Positions 51,174 through 59,830 of a stretch of DNA of 64,000 nucleotides are shown one piece after another. Each line of letters begins with the position of its first letter. Within the stretch, counting starts at the first letter, position 1. Source of the DNA: Ktedonobacter robiniae (GTDB lineage: Bacteria; Chloroflexota; Ktedonobacteria; Ktedonobacterales; Ktedonobacteraceae); the NCBI RefSeq assembly GCF_016587375.1, contig NZ_BNJG01000001.1, positions 1,488,001 to 1,552,000 on the forward strand. The letters run 5' to 3'. The notes beneath the pieces are model-generated. The model had not been told where the DNA came from and ran no database searches. It was given only the letters and a program-made list of their open reading frames with translations. The position numbers and the translations under genes are program-made.

Positions 51174-51283
51174 GTTCATTTGGCATAATAGACACCGTAT
51201 GCCTTGATGTATCAATCAGCCTGCCAGCGCGGGCCGGATATCTTTTTTTATATTCACGTCCAGAAGCAGGAGGAAGTCGCTTC

Positions 51284-51697
51284 GTGTCCACAGCACCAGA
51301 TAACGAGCAACCCCAGACAGAGCCACAGGTAGAAGAAGATTCTGCCTCCCTTGAGGGCGAGAAGAAAGACGCCTCAGAAAGCGAAAAGGCTCCCTCTAAC
51401 GCACCACGCCCTTTTTTCCCTGAAGATTTCGAACCCAGTGGAGGCCCGCTGGGTTGTTGTCTCGGTTCAGTTATTGGCCTGATGACATTTCTCATGCTGA
51501 CCGTCGGCCTCTCACTCCTGATCACTAATCAACCTATACAGCATTATTCCTGGCTCGTTCCCCTCTCCGTACTGGGAGCCATTGTCTGTGGCTTTATAGG
51601 CTGGCGGATAGGCAAACGCGTCTACCGCGAATACGATCCTCCCGTGATTAAGCAGCGCCCTCAGCGACGCGCCCGCCCTCGCAGCAAACGTGCGTAA
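51284..51697 (+). CDS. Small membrane protein of unknown function
   Basis: A 137-residue protein with a GTG start behind AGGAGG. The first 60 residues are acidic and disordered (EQPQTEPQVEEDSASLEGEKKDA). Two membrane helices follow (about 68-88 and 97-115), then a basic tail ending in QRRARPRSKRA, suggesting both termini inside. It lies 110 bp after upp on the same strand and may be co-transcribed. Family not recognised. Confidence 0.65.
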   Translation: MSTAPDNEQPQTEPQVEEDSASLEGEKKDASESEKAPSNAPRPFFPEDFEPSGGPLGCCLGSVIGLMTFLMLTVGLSLLITNQPIQHYSWLVPLSVLGAIVCGFIGWRIGKRVYREYDPPVIKQRPQRRARPRSKRA

Positions 51698-51705
51698 ATG
51701 GGTAT

Positions 51706-51774
51706 AATGAGTAGGTGATGTGGGGAGTCATGACAGGCTTTGTCTGTCATAACTCCCCACATCACCTACTCATT
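51706..51774. terminator. Intergenic palindrome, 31-bp stem with one mismatch
   Basis: Arms 51706-51736 and 51744-51774, loop GCTTTGT. It starts 8 bp after the preceding stop and ends 31 bp before the M55 gene. Confidence 0.85.
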
Positions 51775-51805
51775 ATTTATTTATAGGCATGAAAGCGAGA
51801 AGAGT

Positions 51806-52621
51806 ATGCGTGTAGTTATTTTCTGCGATATGGAAGGCGTCTCTTGCATCGAAACGTGGGAGCAGGTCTCCAGCGGCACAGCTATTTATGAAGAATGTCG
51901 CAAGCTCTACACCGATGAAATGAACGCGGCGGTCCGTGGAGCGCGTGCGGCTGGGGCACGTGACGTGGTCGTGGTCGACTGTCACGGTGCGGGCGGCGCG
52001 CATAATTTTAAGAGCTTTGTTCCTGAACGCCTGGAGTCGGGCGCAGAGTACGTCTTCGGGCACCCCTGGGCCAGGTATATTGAGGCTTTTGAGCAGAGGT
52101 GTGACGCTATCCTCTTTGTCGGCGCTCACGCCATGGCGGGTGTTCCCGATGGCGTACTCTGCCACACCGTCTCGTCCGAATCCTGGCATAACGCCTCGAT
52201 CAATGGAACCCTGGTGGGAGAAAGCGGCATCCTGGCCGCGATTGCAGGCTGCTGGGATGTGCCCGTCGCCTTCGCCTCTGGCGATGCCGCGACCTGCCGC
52301 GAGGTCCAGCAATTGCTGGGGACAGAGGTGGTCACAGCACAGGTAAAAAAGGGCCTGGGACGCTTCTCATCCGTCAATATGGCCCCCAAAGATGCCTGCT
52401 CGCTCATCGAGATGCGCGTGGCCCAGGCTCTCAGCTTAAAGAACTGGCCCAAACCCCTAAAATTTGAGGGGCCAGTCACCTTTAAAGTCGAGCTTGCCAC
52501 GCCCGACAACACTCGCGATTTTATCAACCGGCCAGGTGTCAAGATCGAGGATGCGCGCACAGTGACCTCGACCGCCGGCACCTTCTGGCACGCCTGGGAC
52601 CAGTTTTGGTACCGCCATTAA
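51806..52621 (+). CDS. M55 family D-aminopeptidase (DppA-like)
   Basis: A 271-residue zinc aminopeptidase; in Bacillus DppA this family removes N-terminal D-amino acids, a route for D-Ala peptides from cell-wall turnover. The ATG at 51806 precedes MRVVIFCDMEGVSCIETWEQV, the standard N-terminus with ligands D8 and E10. Other ligands are in VVDCHGAGGAHN, LFVGAHAMAG and LVGESGILAA. A longer frame upstream begins within the palindrome at 51706 and is rejected. DppA works as a self-compartmentalised decamer. No dpp transporter genes are adjacent. Confidence 0.93.
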   Translation: MRVVIFCDMEGVSCIETWEQVSSGTAIYEECRKLYTDEMNAAVRGARAAGARDVVVVDCHGAGGAHNFKSFVPERLESGAEYVFGHPWARYIEAFEQRCDAILFVGAHAMAGVPDGVLCHTVSSESWHNASINGTLVGESGILAAIAGCWDVPVAFASGDAATCREVQQLLGTEVVTAQVKKGLGRFSSVNMAPKDACSLIEMRVAQALSLKNWPKPLKFEGPVTFKVELATPDNTRDFINRPGVKIEDARTVTSTAGTFWHAWDQFWYRH

Positions 52622-52699
52622 GTAGTAAACCTGGCAGGTAACGCACACGGGGGAGGCCGGTCGGCCTCCCCCGTGTGCGTTACCTGCCAGGTTTACTAC
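52622..52699. terminator. 78-bp palindrome shared by convergent genes, 38-bp perfect stem
   Basis: Arms 52622-52659 and 52662-52699 with a 2-nt centre. It starts at the base after the M55 stop and includes the TAG stop (52698-52696) of the FHA-ABC gene. Confidence 0.9.
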
Positions 52700-55600
52700 A
52701 CTTTTACATCCTTGCGTTTGAGGCAGACCCCAACCACAATCGTCAGGATGATTACAAAGGCGCCCAGAGCGGCCCAGGACATCAGAATACGCTGTACCGC
52801 ATCTGTATGGCTAAAGGTAGAGAAGATGGTTCCATGGAAGGTAAAGTCATCGCCAAACAGTTTGTCGCCATTGATCTTATCGCTGTGCAGGCCCGCCGAG
52901 GAACCAAGCGCCGTCATGGCCCAGCGCGTGGGGAACAGGAAGGCGAGCGCCTGCATGGCTTTATCCTTAAAGGGGATAATCGCGCCTGAGAAGATGACCT
53001 GCGGGATCAGAATAATTGGGACAAAGCTTACAGCACGGTCATTGTTCGGCGAGAGCGCTGAGATAGCCAGGCCAATCATCAGGCCCGCCAGAGAGGTCAG
53101 CACCAGCGTGATATATACCTCTAAGATGGGCGGCATAAAGACACTTGTCACCAGGGGCTCGCCCAGTTCGACAATAAACAGCAGCACCGCGCTCTGGAAG
53201 AGACACAGAATCCCTAGCACCACGATTTTTGAGAACATGTAGGGAATGATACCCAGATTGACCGCGCGCTCGCGCCGGTAGATATGGGCCTCCTTGACGA
53301 TCTCACGCGAGCCATTGATACAGCCGAAGAGAACGGTGGCAAAGGCCATGACGAAGAGCAAGGTCTCCCCATTAAAGCCCAGTCCAGGCACGATAAAATC
53401 TTGCAGGGCCGTGTCGACATCATTGCTTTTCTGCTTCACAAATTGCTGGCCCGCCTGATTATCCTGCAAGAAGTTTTTCACTATACCGCAATCCACGCTC
53501 TCCTTGGTTTTCGCCTCGGGCAGGGCCAGAGGTCCTTGATTTGTCAGAATCTGCGTGCGACACTGGACGGTATTCTTCTGCTCAAATAGGCCGGTCCCAA
53601 TTTCAAAGCGCATAATACCGACCAGTAACAGGGCAATGATCGGAGCCTGGAGCAAGAGCAGCGCCAGGTTGCCGGGATCGTTCTTGAGCAGTTCGATGTA
53701 ACGCATCGACATGATTATAAACTGCTTTAAGGGATTCCCCCCCCTGGCACGCTTGATCTGATTCTGGGACTGCGGAATGCTGGCACGCTTGGCCTGACCC
53801 TCGTTCAAAGGAGCCACCACATATTTATAATACAGGGGCGAAGCCTTAAAGCGCTCTTCGGCCTCAGCCGGAATAGTTGGGTGATCCTTCGATGGCTCCA
53901 GCGAGCTATAGATTTCCGCGAAGTCGGTCTTATTGAAGAATGTCTTGGCCTCGTTGGGTGGACCAAAGTAGGCCAGGCGTCCCCCTTGACAGAGGAAGCA
54001 GACATAATCACAGGCGTTAATATTATTTGTCGCATGCGTCACCAGGATAATCGTACGCCCACGGTCGGCCAGGCGCCGTAAGAGGAACATCATCTTACGA
54101 TCCAGGCCTGGATCAAGGCCCGAGGTTGGTTCATCCAGAAAGAAGATGCTTGGATTCGCCAGGAGTTCCAGGGCGATAGAGACACGTTTACGCTGCCCGC
54201 CCGAAAGCTTGTTGACCAGGAGCTTCCGCCGCTCAGTCATCTCTACATCTTCCAGCACCTCGTTGATACGCTGGTTAATCTGATCTTTTGTAAAGTCACT
54301 TGGTAGGCGCATCTTCGCTGCGTAGTAGAGCGCGCGCTCAACTGTTAGCTCACGGTGGACGATATCGTCCTGTGGGACATAGCCAAGTTGCGTACTAAAG
54401 GCCGACAAGTTGTGATAGTAGTCCTGTCCATTGTAGAGCACGGTCCCCTGCTGTGCCGGGCGCAAGCCATTCAAGGCATCCATGAGCGTTGATTTGCCCG
54501 CGCCTGAACCACCTACCAGGGCCACAAACTTGCGTGGCGGGATGACGAGCGAGATATCGTTGATGAGCACCACATTATTATTGCCGCGCTTGTTCAGATT
54601 GAGCGCATCGATACGAATACTACTGCTCTCATCGTACTGCGTCAGTTGCGTGCCTGTATAGGTCAGGCGATAGGGGCCAATACGGATCTCATCGCCCGTC
54701 TTAAGCGCCTGCTGCGAGACGCGCTGCCCATTCACATAGGTATGGTTTGTGCTATTGTGATCAATAATGCGGTGCGTATTATTTGGTCCCTGCTCCAGGT
54801 GTGCATGATGCGCAGAGATCAGGGGATGATTCAGCACTACCATATTATCTGGCGCGCGCCCCATGGTAATGACCGGAGTATTCAGCGGGATAGGATGAAT
54901 ATCTGGCGGCATCTCCTGGGAGACACCACTGCCATCATCATAGGTTAGCGTGACCAGGGTACCATGTTCGTCGCCAATACGAAAAATGTCGCCATGCACA
55001 AGCGGCTTACGAAACTGCTCATCGCCCTGGATAATTCGACCTTGATAGAGCAGGCCATTCAGCGTTCGGCCACGCGAAGGATGAGGATGCACCAGCACCC
55101 AATCGCTACCTTCGCGAATAATCTGCGCATGATAGGCTGAAACAACTGGCTCATTGATGACGATATCGCTTGACGGGTTTCGCCCAATATTGATGACGGG
55201 CTTCAACAAGGCCTGTTTCTGCGTCCCGTACTGCACATTACTGCTAATCTCAAGCGTAGGCATCCCCTCGATCGCGGTACGATCAGCGGCAGAAGGTTGA
55301 GCAGGAACCGGCGAAGGCGGCGGTGTAGTACCAACCGGGCCAAATTGGACCCCATTAGCCGGGGGTGTGGGAGGAGGAGCTCCCATAGAAGCGGGTATTG
55401 CGGGTGGAGTTCCACCGGCTATATGTGCTGGGCCTGGAGGCACTGGCGTAGGAGGAACCTGGACTGCCGCGGATTGGGCCGAAAGGACAAGTGGAGGGGC
55501 ATTCGAGACCAGATGAGGCGGGGGAGCTTGTAACGCTAGCACGACAAAAGAACTATCTCCACCAAGAGTGACAACACTATTAAGCGCCAAAGTCCCCTGC

Positions 55601-55845
55601 TGAACCTTTCCTTGATTCAACAGAACATTGCTCGTTCTGGAAAGATTTTCGACAAACCAGTTGCCATTATTCCAGAACAAGCGTGCATGACGACGTGATA
55701 CCTTGGGATCTGGCACGACGATATCGTTGCCTCCATCACGCCCAAAATCTAGAGAGGTCTTCGTTAGCTGAAAGACCTGGCCATTTAAAGGCCCTGCTAT
55801 AAACCGAATAGAGCCGAAGCTTGGAGGACTACTCGCAGCGTTCAT
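52696..55845 (-). CDS. ABC transporter with three FHA domains, fused ATPase and permease
   Basis: A 1049-residue fusion. GGGGAG lies 7 nt before the ATG at 55845. Three FHA domains bind phosphothreonine: residues about 22-90 (FGRDGGNDIVVPDPKVSRRHA), 205-285 (IGRNPSSDIVINEPVVSAYHA) and 325-395 (MGRAPDNMVVLNHPLISAHHA). A Pro-rich linker separates the first two. The ABC domain (about 410-640) has GGSGAGKSTLMDALNG, LSGGQRKRVSIALELLANP and FFLDEPTSGLDPG, as in ABCG-type half-transporters. The C-terminal 330 residues form an ABC-2 permease with about six helices. Control by a Ser/Thr kinase is implied by the FHA domains; the nearest kinase in the window is at 7514. Confidence 0.95.
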   Translation of the reverse strand: MNAASSPPSFGSIRFIAGPLNGQVFQLTKTSLDFGRDGGNDIVVPDPKVSRRHARLFWNNGNWFVENLSRTSNVLLNQGKVQQGTLALNSVVTLGGDSSFVVLALQAPPPHLVSNAPPLVLSAQSAAVQVPPTPVPPGPAHIAGGTPPAIPASMGAPPPTPPANGVQFGPVGTTPPPSPVPAQPSAADRTAIEGMPTLEISSNVQYGTQKQALLKPVINIGRNPSSDIVINEPVVSAYHAQIIREGSDWVLVHPHPSRGRTLNGLLYQGRIIQGDEQFRKPLVHGDIFRIGDEHGTLVTLTYDDGSGVSQEMPPDIHPIPLNTPVITMGRAPDNMVVLNHPLISAHHAHLEQGPNNTHRIIDHNSTNHTYVNGQRVSQQALKTGDEIRIGPYRLTYTGTQLTQYDESSSIRIDALNLNKRGNNNVVLINDISLVIPPRKFVALVGGSGAGKSTLMDALNGLRPAQQGTVLYNGQDYYHNLSAFSTQLGYVPQDDIVHRELTVERALYYAAKMRLPSDFTKDQINQRINEVLEDVEMTERRKLLVNKLSGGQRKRVSIALELLANPSIFFLDEPTSGLDPGLDRKMMFLLRRLADRGRTIILVTHATNNINACDYVCFLCQGGRLAYFGPPNEAKTFFNKTDFAEIYSSLEPSKDHPTIPAEAEERFKASPLYYKYVVAPLNEGQAKRASIPQSQNQIKRARGGNPLKQFIIMSMRYIELLKNDPGNLALLLLQAPIIALLLVGIMRFEIGTGLFEQKNTVQCRTQILTNQGPLALPEAKTKESVDCGIVKNFLQDNQAGQQFVKQKSNDVDTALQDFIVPGLGFNGETLLFVMAFATVLFGCINGSREIVKEAHIYRRERAVNLGIIPYMFSKIVVLGILCLFQSAVLLFIVELGEPLVTSVFMPPILEVYITLVLTSLAGLMIGLAISALSPNNDRAVSFVPIILIPQVIFSGAIIPFKDKAMQALAFLFPTRWAMTALGSSAGLHSDKINGDKLFGDDFTFHGTIFSTFSHTDAVQRILMSWAALGAFVIILTIVVGVCLKRKDVKV

Positions 55846-56215
55846 CAAAAAGCTCCCCTAACAAATAACATAGAACAGTTCTACACTTCAGGTCCACACG
55901 CCATCTACGCTGAAGGGATGCGTAACCCGCAGGCTGGAAAAACACGCTTGCTCCGCCACAAATTGATAAAGACGCTGGCCCAAACGAGTTCGTACATTGG
56001 CTATTACAAACTCTATCGTCGAAACTGGGCTTTCTCTGTAAACGCCGAATCGCATCATTACTTGTTGAGCAGTTTTTCCTACTTAACCTGATGTACAAGT
56101 TGTTTCTGCCGCCTACGGCGGCAAGAGGGGGAGGGGGAACTTGGGGACACCCCAAGCCCCGCCAGGGGCGCTGCCCCTGGACCCCGTCCTCCCTCTTGCC
56201 CCACTGCATCTCTAA
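55846..56215. other. Intergenic region with GC-rich inverted repeat
   Basis: About 370 bp upstream of the FHA-ABC gene. It holds GCCGCC-TAC-GGCGGC (about 56109-56123) and CCAGGGGC-GCT-GCCCCTGG (56162-56180) within a C/G-rich tract of the CCCCGCCAGGGG type found as a dispersed element in many genomes. No gene seen. Confidence 0.5.
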
Positions 56216-56270
56216 GGGTAAGTCTATGATGGTGGGCTGGCTCTGCCAGCCCACCATCATAGACTTACCC
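56216..56270. terminator. Intergenic palindrome after the chemoreceptor gene, 26-bp perfect stem
   Basis: Arms 56216-56241 and 56245-56270, loop TCT, apex GGGCTGGC/GCCAGCCC. The accessory motif follows (GCGAGCCACGTAGTAGC). 31 bp from the stop of the minus-strand gene at 56302. Confidence 0.85.
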
Positions 56271-56301
56271 TGCGAGCCACGTAGTAGCTAGAAATCGCTT
56301 G

Positions 56302-58074
56302 CTACATCTGGAGATCATATGAAATACGGAAGACAGACATCCGCGAACGTAGGGCATCAGAGAGGTTTAATAAGTGGTTCAAAGAGCTCTGCATCTCGCG
56401 TGTATGCTGCGTGATATCACCTGTCATACGCAAGATCTCTTGTACAGAGCCCGTCACCATTTGCGCACCCTGCATCTGCTGCTCAGACGTATCACAGATA
56501 CTCTTTACCAGACTCGAAAACTCCTCGGTCACGGCGCCAATTGCTTCCAGAGCTACCCCGGTCTGCATCACTAGCTCGGTCTGCATCACGACACGTTGCG
56601 TATTCTGCTCCACGCTCTGCGACATTGCCGTGGTCTCATGTTGAATGCCGCGAATAGAGAAACCAACCTTACGAGCAGACAGGCTACCGTAGCTTGCCAG
56701 CGTGCGCATCTCCTGAGCGACCAGGCCAAATCCCTGCCCACGTTCACCCACACGTGTGGCCTCGATTGCGGCATTGAGTGCCACATGATGCATACGCACT
56801 GAGAGATCGGAGATGTCCGATACCACTTCGTTCACCTGCTGACAGCTCTCGCTCAAGGCCTTCATAGTGCGCGCTGACTCCAGGGTCGCTTCACGCACCA
56901 TGCCCATTCCATCCACGGCACGATCAACGGCTCCCTGCGCCTCCTTAGTCACCTCAACTGACTCCATGAGTGTTTGCGAAAGCGTTGCTGCCTTCTGCGA
57001 GACCGACTGCATCTGCTCGGCAATCTGCTCAATAACGGTGGAAATTTGATTGACCTGCCGCTCTTGCTGCGCGATGTTACGTGCCAGCGACTCCGAGCTA
57101 TGACGCACACTACGTGTATGTTCGTCCACCGCCTGCGTCACCATCTGTACTCGGCTCAGCAGAGAACCAATCTCGCCCACTACGGTGTTAATTGACTCCG
57201 CAATCGGCTGGAGTTTCTCGTGCTGGGAATGCAGGCGCACGCGTAAATCACCGCTTCGCAGTTGCTCCATCTCCTCACGCAAGTGTGCCACCCCCTCTTC
57301 CAGAGCGCGATGCTCCTCCTCGCGCTCCTGAAAGAGGCGTGCGTTATCAATGGCAATTGTTGCTTGCTGAGCGAAAAGTTCAGCCAGTTCAACATTCTCC
57401 CGCGATGGTATCAAACCATCTTCCGGGTCTCCAAGAGAGAGAATACCGAGCAACCGTTCTTCGCGTAAACTGTACAGAGGGATGAGCAGTGTATCTTCAG
57501 GATGCCATTGCCCTTCTTCATAGCTATCCAGCACGCCAGCCGGGACACTGACAATGTCCGCAAACTTCTCCTGGAGCTGAGTATGTGAAACAAAATAGCT
57601 CTGGCTGATCTGGTATTCAGGGCGCATAAGAGCCAGCATCCCCTCAAGCGGCTCTGGATTCTCCCTCAAGCGTTGGATATCTTCCGTTGAGACACCAATG
57701 CAGGCCACCACACGTGTCACCTGCTCCTGTTCATAGACCAGGTTAATGGCCAGCGCGCGAAATCCGGTACAGTTTGCGATCGCGGCCACAATCTGCTGGA
57801 GCACCTCGTCCAGGCGCAGATCGGCACGCAAGAGATTCCCCAGGCGTAACAGTTCCTTGATATGCAGGCCCCGTCGCTGCGAGACGTCATCAAGGGCATA
57901 GGAAAATAATCCCTTGGTCTCGCCATTGGGCACGGACTGGGTGGAGAGTACTTCCGCTATAGCCTGCTCTTCAGCCACCTGAGCACGCTCATGCTGCTCA
58001 GCACTGGGCGCAGCACGCAAGCGGACACGCAGAGGTATCGGTCGACTCTTCAACTTAGGATGTAGTTCAGCCAT
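56302..58074 (-). CDS. Soluble GAF-domain methyl-accepting chemotaxis-like protein
   Basis: A 590-residue protein without membrane helices. Residues 70-250 form a GAF sensor domain (LDEVLQQIVAAIANCTGFRALAINLVYE...EDTLLIPLYSLREERLLGILSLGDPEDG...LFAQQATIAIDNARLF). A coiled-coil linker (255-310) leads to the signalling domain (310-575) with hairpin tip VRMHHVALNAAIEATRVGERGQGFGLVAQEMRTLA, close to the canonical LNAAIEAARAGE tip. AGGGAAG precedes the ATG. No cheA, cheW or methyltransferase gene is nearby, so the output path is unknown; in non-motile relatives such proteins may serve other cytosolic signalling. Confidence 0.9.
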   Translation of the reverse strand: MAELHPKLKSRPIPLRVRLRAAPSAEQHERAQVAEEQAIAEVLSTQSVPNGETKGLFSYALDDVSQRRGLHIKELLRLGNLLRADLRLDEVLQQIVAAIANCTGFRALAINLVYEQEQVTRVVACIGVSTEDIQRLRENPEPLEGMLALMRPEYQISQSYFVSHTQLQEKFADIVSVPAGVLDSYEEGQWHPEDTLLIPLYSLREERLLGILSLGDPEDGLIPSRENVELAELFAQQATIAIDNARLFQEREEEHRALEEGVAHLREEMEQLRSGDLRVRLHSQHEKLQPIAESINTVVGEIGSLLSRVQMVTQAVDEHTRSVRHSSESLARNIAQQERQVNQISTVIEQIAEQMQSVSQKAATLSQTLMESVEVTKEAQGAVDRAVDGMGMVREATLESARTMKALSESCQQVNEVVSDISDLSVRMHHVALNAAIEATRVGERGQGFGLVAQEMRTLASYGSLSARKVGFSIRGIQHETTAMSQSVEQNTQRVVMQTELVMQTGVALEAIGAVTEEFSSLVKSICDTSEQQMQGAQMVTGSVQEILRMTGDITQHTREMQSSLNHLLNLSDALRSRMSVFRISYDLQM

Positions 58075-58294
58075 AGCGCTTCCCTGGCACTTTCAGCAAA
58101 AGAATAGCAAAAACAGCTAGCAATTAATACTCATACTCTAAAGGCATACATTTGAGAGTACTCACCTCTACCATATCACATTTCGTATTTTTCTGTACAG
58201 TTCATAGCCTTTGTAACTATCTGTCTGCTATTTTCTTGTTATGTCTCGTTCTTGAGTGATCCACCATGAGGCAGTATTCAATGATGTGACTTCT

Positions 58295-58314
58295 CGCCCC
58301 TACGTGGCTCGCCC
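58295..58314 (-). repeat. Accessory-hairpin motif
   Basis: On the minus strand this reads GGCGAGCCACGTAGGGGCGA, directly beside the palindrome at 58315-58371 and in the opposite orientation to the copies at 50336 and 56270. Confidence 0.6.
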
Positions 58315-58371
58315 GGTAAATAGGGATGGAGGCGGGCTGGCATTGCCAGCCCGCCTCCATCCCTATTTACC
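58315..58371. terminator. Intergenic palindrome after hflX, 27-bp perfect stem
   Basis: Arms 58315-58341 and 58345-58371, loop ATT, apex GGGCTGGC/GCCAGCCC. It lies 41 bp from the hflX stop. Confidence 0.85.
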
Positions 58372-58412
58372 CTATACGAAGCCCCTGGGTGCTGAGGAGA
58401 AAATGGCTATGC

Positions 58413-59738
58413 TTAAGCGGGGGGTTGAATGTAAGGGGAATAATAGCCTGCGAGCGAACGGGGGAGGCGCCCCATCAGTCTCGTCCCCTCGTCTTCATGT
58501 TCTTCATAGGCAATCAGGCCGCGACGATGAAACAATTCTACCAGGTCGCCCCGGCTAAAGGGGAGTAAGACCGTTAGCTGCTCCATCGTATCCGCGAGTA
58601 CGGAAGCCACTTCAGCACACAGTTCTTCCAGGCCTTTGCCCTCAGCCGCTGAGATAGGCACAGCGTGGCTGTAGAGGCTGGGATCAAGGACATCGGGGTC
58701 GGTGAGCAGGTCAATTTTATTGAGCGCGGTCACGCGGGGTTTCGCGGCTGCTCCCAGTTCTTCGAGGATATCGTGTACCGTCTCGCTCTGCTCAAAGGCA
58801 TTCTCATGGCTGATATCGACGACTTCAAGCAACAGATCAGCCTCAATCACCTCTTCAAGCGTAGCGCGAAAGGCGGCGATCAACTGCGTTGGCAGCTTTT
58901 GGATAAAGCCAACCGTGTCGGAGAGTAGGGCCTCTTGATTGTTGGGCAGCAAGAGCCGACGCGTCACCGGGTCCAGCGTGGCAAAGAGCTTATCTTCAGC
59001 CAGTACGCCAGCCTCCGTCAGGGCATTAAACAGTGTCGACTTGCCCGCGTTTGTATAGCCTACGACCGCAACCATGGGAAGCCCCTGGGCCACACGCTGC
59101 TTGCGCTGGAGAGCGCGCTGACTCCGGGCCTCTTCAATCTCCTTGCGTAACGCGGAAATACGGCTGCGAATCCGGCGTCGATCCAGTTCCAACCGAGTTT
59201 CGCCTGGGCCGCGCACACCAATCGCGCCACCTACACCACCACCACCAAGGGAACCACCAGCCTGCCGGGTATAAGTCCCACTGCCCGCTAGGCGTGGCAA
59301 GCGATATTCGGCCTGGGCCAGTTCTACCTGAAGACGGCCTTCGTGGGAATAAGCACGTTGCGCAAAGACATCGAGAATAAGAGCGGTACGATCTATGACG
59401 CGCGCGTTCAGCATCTTATCGAGTGAACGCTGTTGAGTGGGGGTAAGTTCATCATCAAAAATGACAACATCGAGCTGGAGCTGTTGATCGAGTGCCACCA
59501 GTTCCTGGGCCTTGCCTTTGCCCAGATAGGTCTGTGCATCGGGCTGGGGCAGGTGTTGAATCATGCGTCCTAGCACCGCCGCGCCCGCAGTTGTTGCCAG
59601 GGCCTCTAATTCCTGAAGCGAGTCCTCAGCGCCCCACATCCCCTCTTGCTCATCAGCTTCAACTGCCACCAGATAGGCCCGTTCTGGACCCCGACGTATT
59701 CCGGTATCGATCAAACGGTGTGTCGTAACGTCCTCCAA
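58413..59738 (-). CDS. hflX: GTPase HflX
   Basis: A 441-residue GTPase that binds the 50S subunit and splits stalled or heat-damaged ribosomes. The N-terminal HflX domain has TYLGKGKAQELVAL and FDDELTPTQQRSLDKML...VIDRTALILDVFAQRA; GGGGVGGAIGVRGPGETRLE is the family glycine-rich loop. The G domain (about 205-375) has G1 GYTNAGKST, G3 DTVGF and G4 NKIDLL. The start is uncertain: TTG 59738 overlaps the GGAGG sequence, and TTG 59714 is the next choice. The ordinary ATG start is absent. Confidence 0.94.
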   Translation of the reverse strand: MEDVTTHRLIDTGIRRGPERAYLVAVEADEQEGMWGAEDSLQELEALATTAGAAVLGRMIQHLPQPDAQTYLGKGKAQELVALDQQLQLDVVIFDDELTPTQQRSLDKMLNARVIDRTALILDVFAQRAYSHEGRLQVELAQAEYRLPRLAGSGTYTRQAGGSLGGGGVGGAIGVRGPGETRLELDRRRIRSRISALRKEIEEARSQRALQRKQRVAQGLPMVAVVGYTNAGKSTLFNALTEAGVLAEDKLFATLDPVTRRLLLPNNQEALLSDTVGFIQKLPTQLIAAFRATLEEVIEADLLLEVVDISHENAFEQSETVHDILEELGAAAKPRVTALNKIDLLTDPDVLDPSLYSHAVPISAAEGKGLEELCAEVASVLADTMEQLTVLLPFSRGDLVELFHRRGLIAYEEHEDEGTRLMGRLPRSLAGYYSPYIQPPA

Positions 59739-59830
59739 TCTTCTACATGCACGCTACATGCTTTGGCCTCTCTGCTCATTGTACGCTAGCTTCAGGGGAA
59801 ACGCAAAGGGTAAATCCCTTGCTTCTGGAC

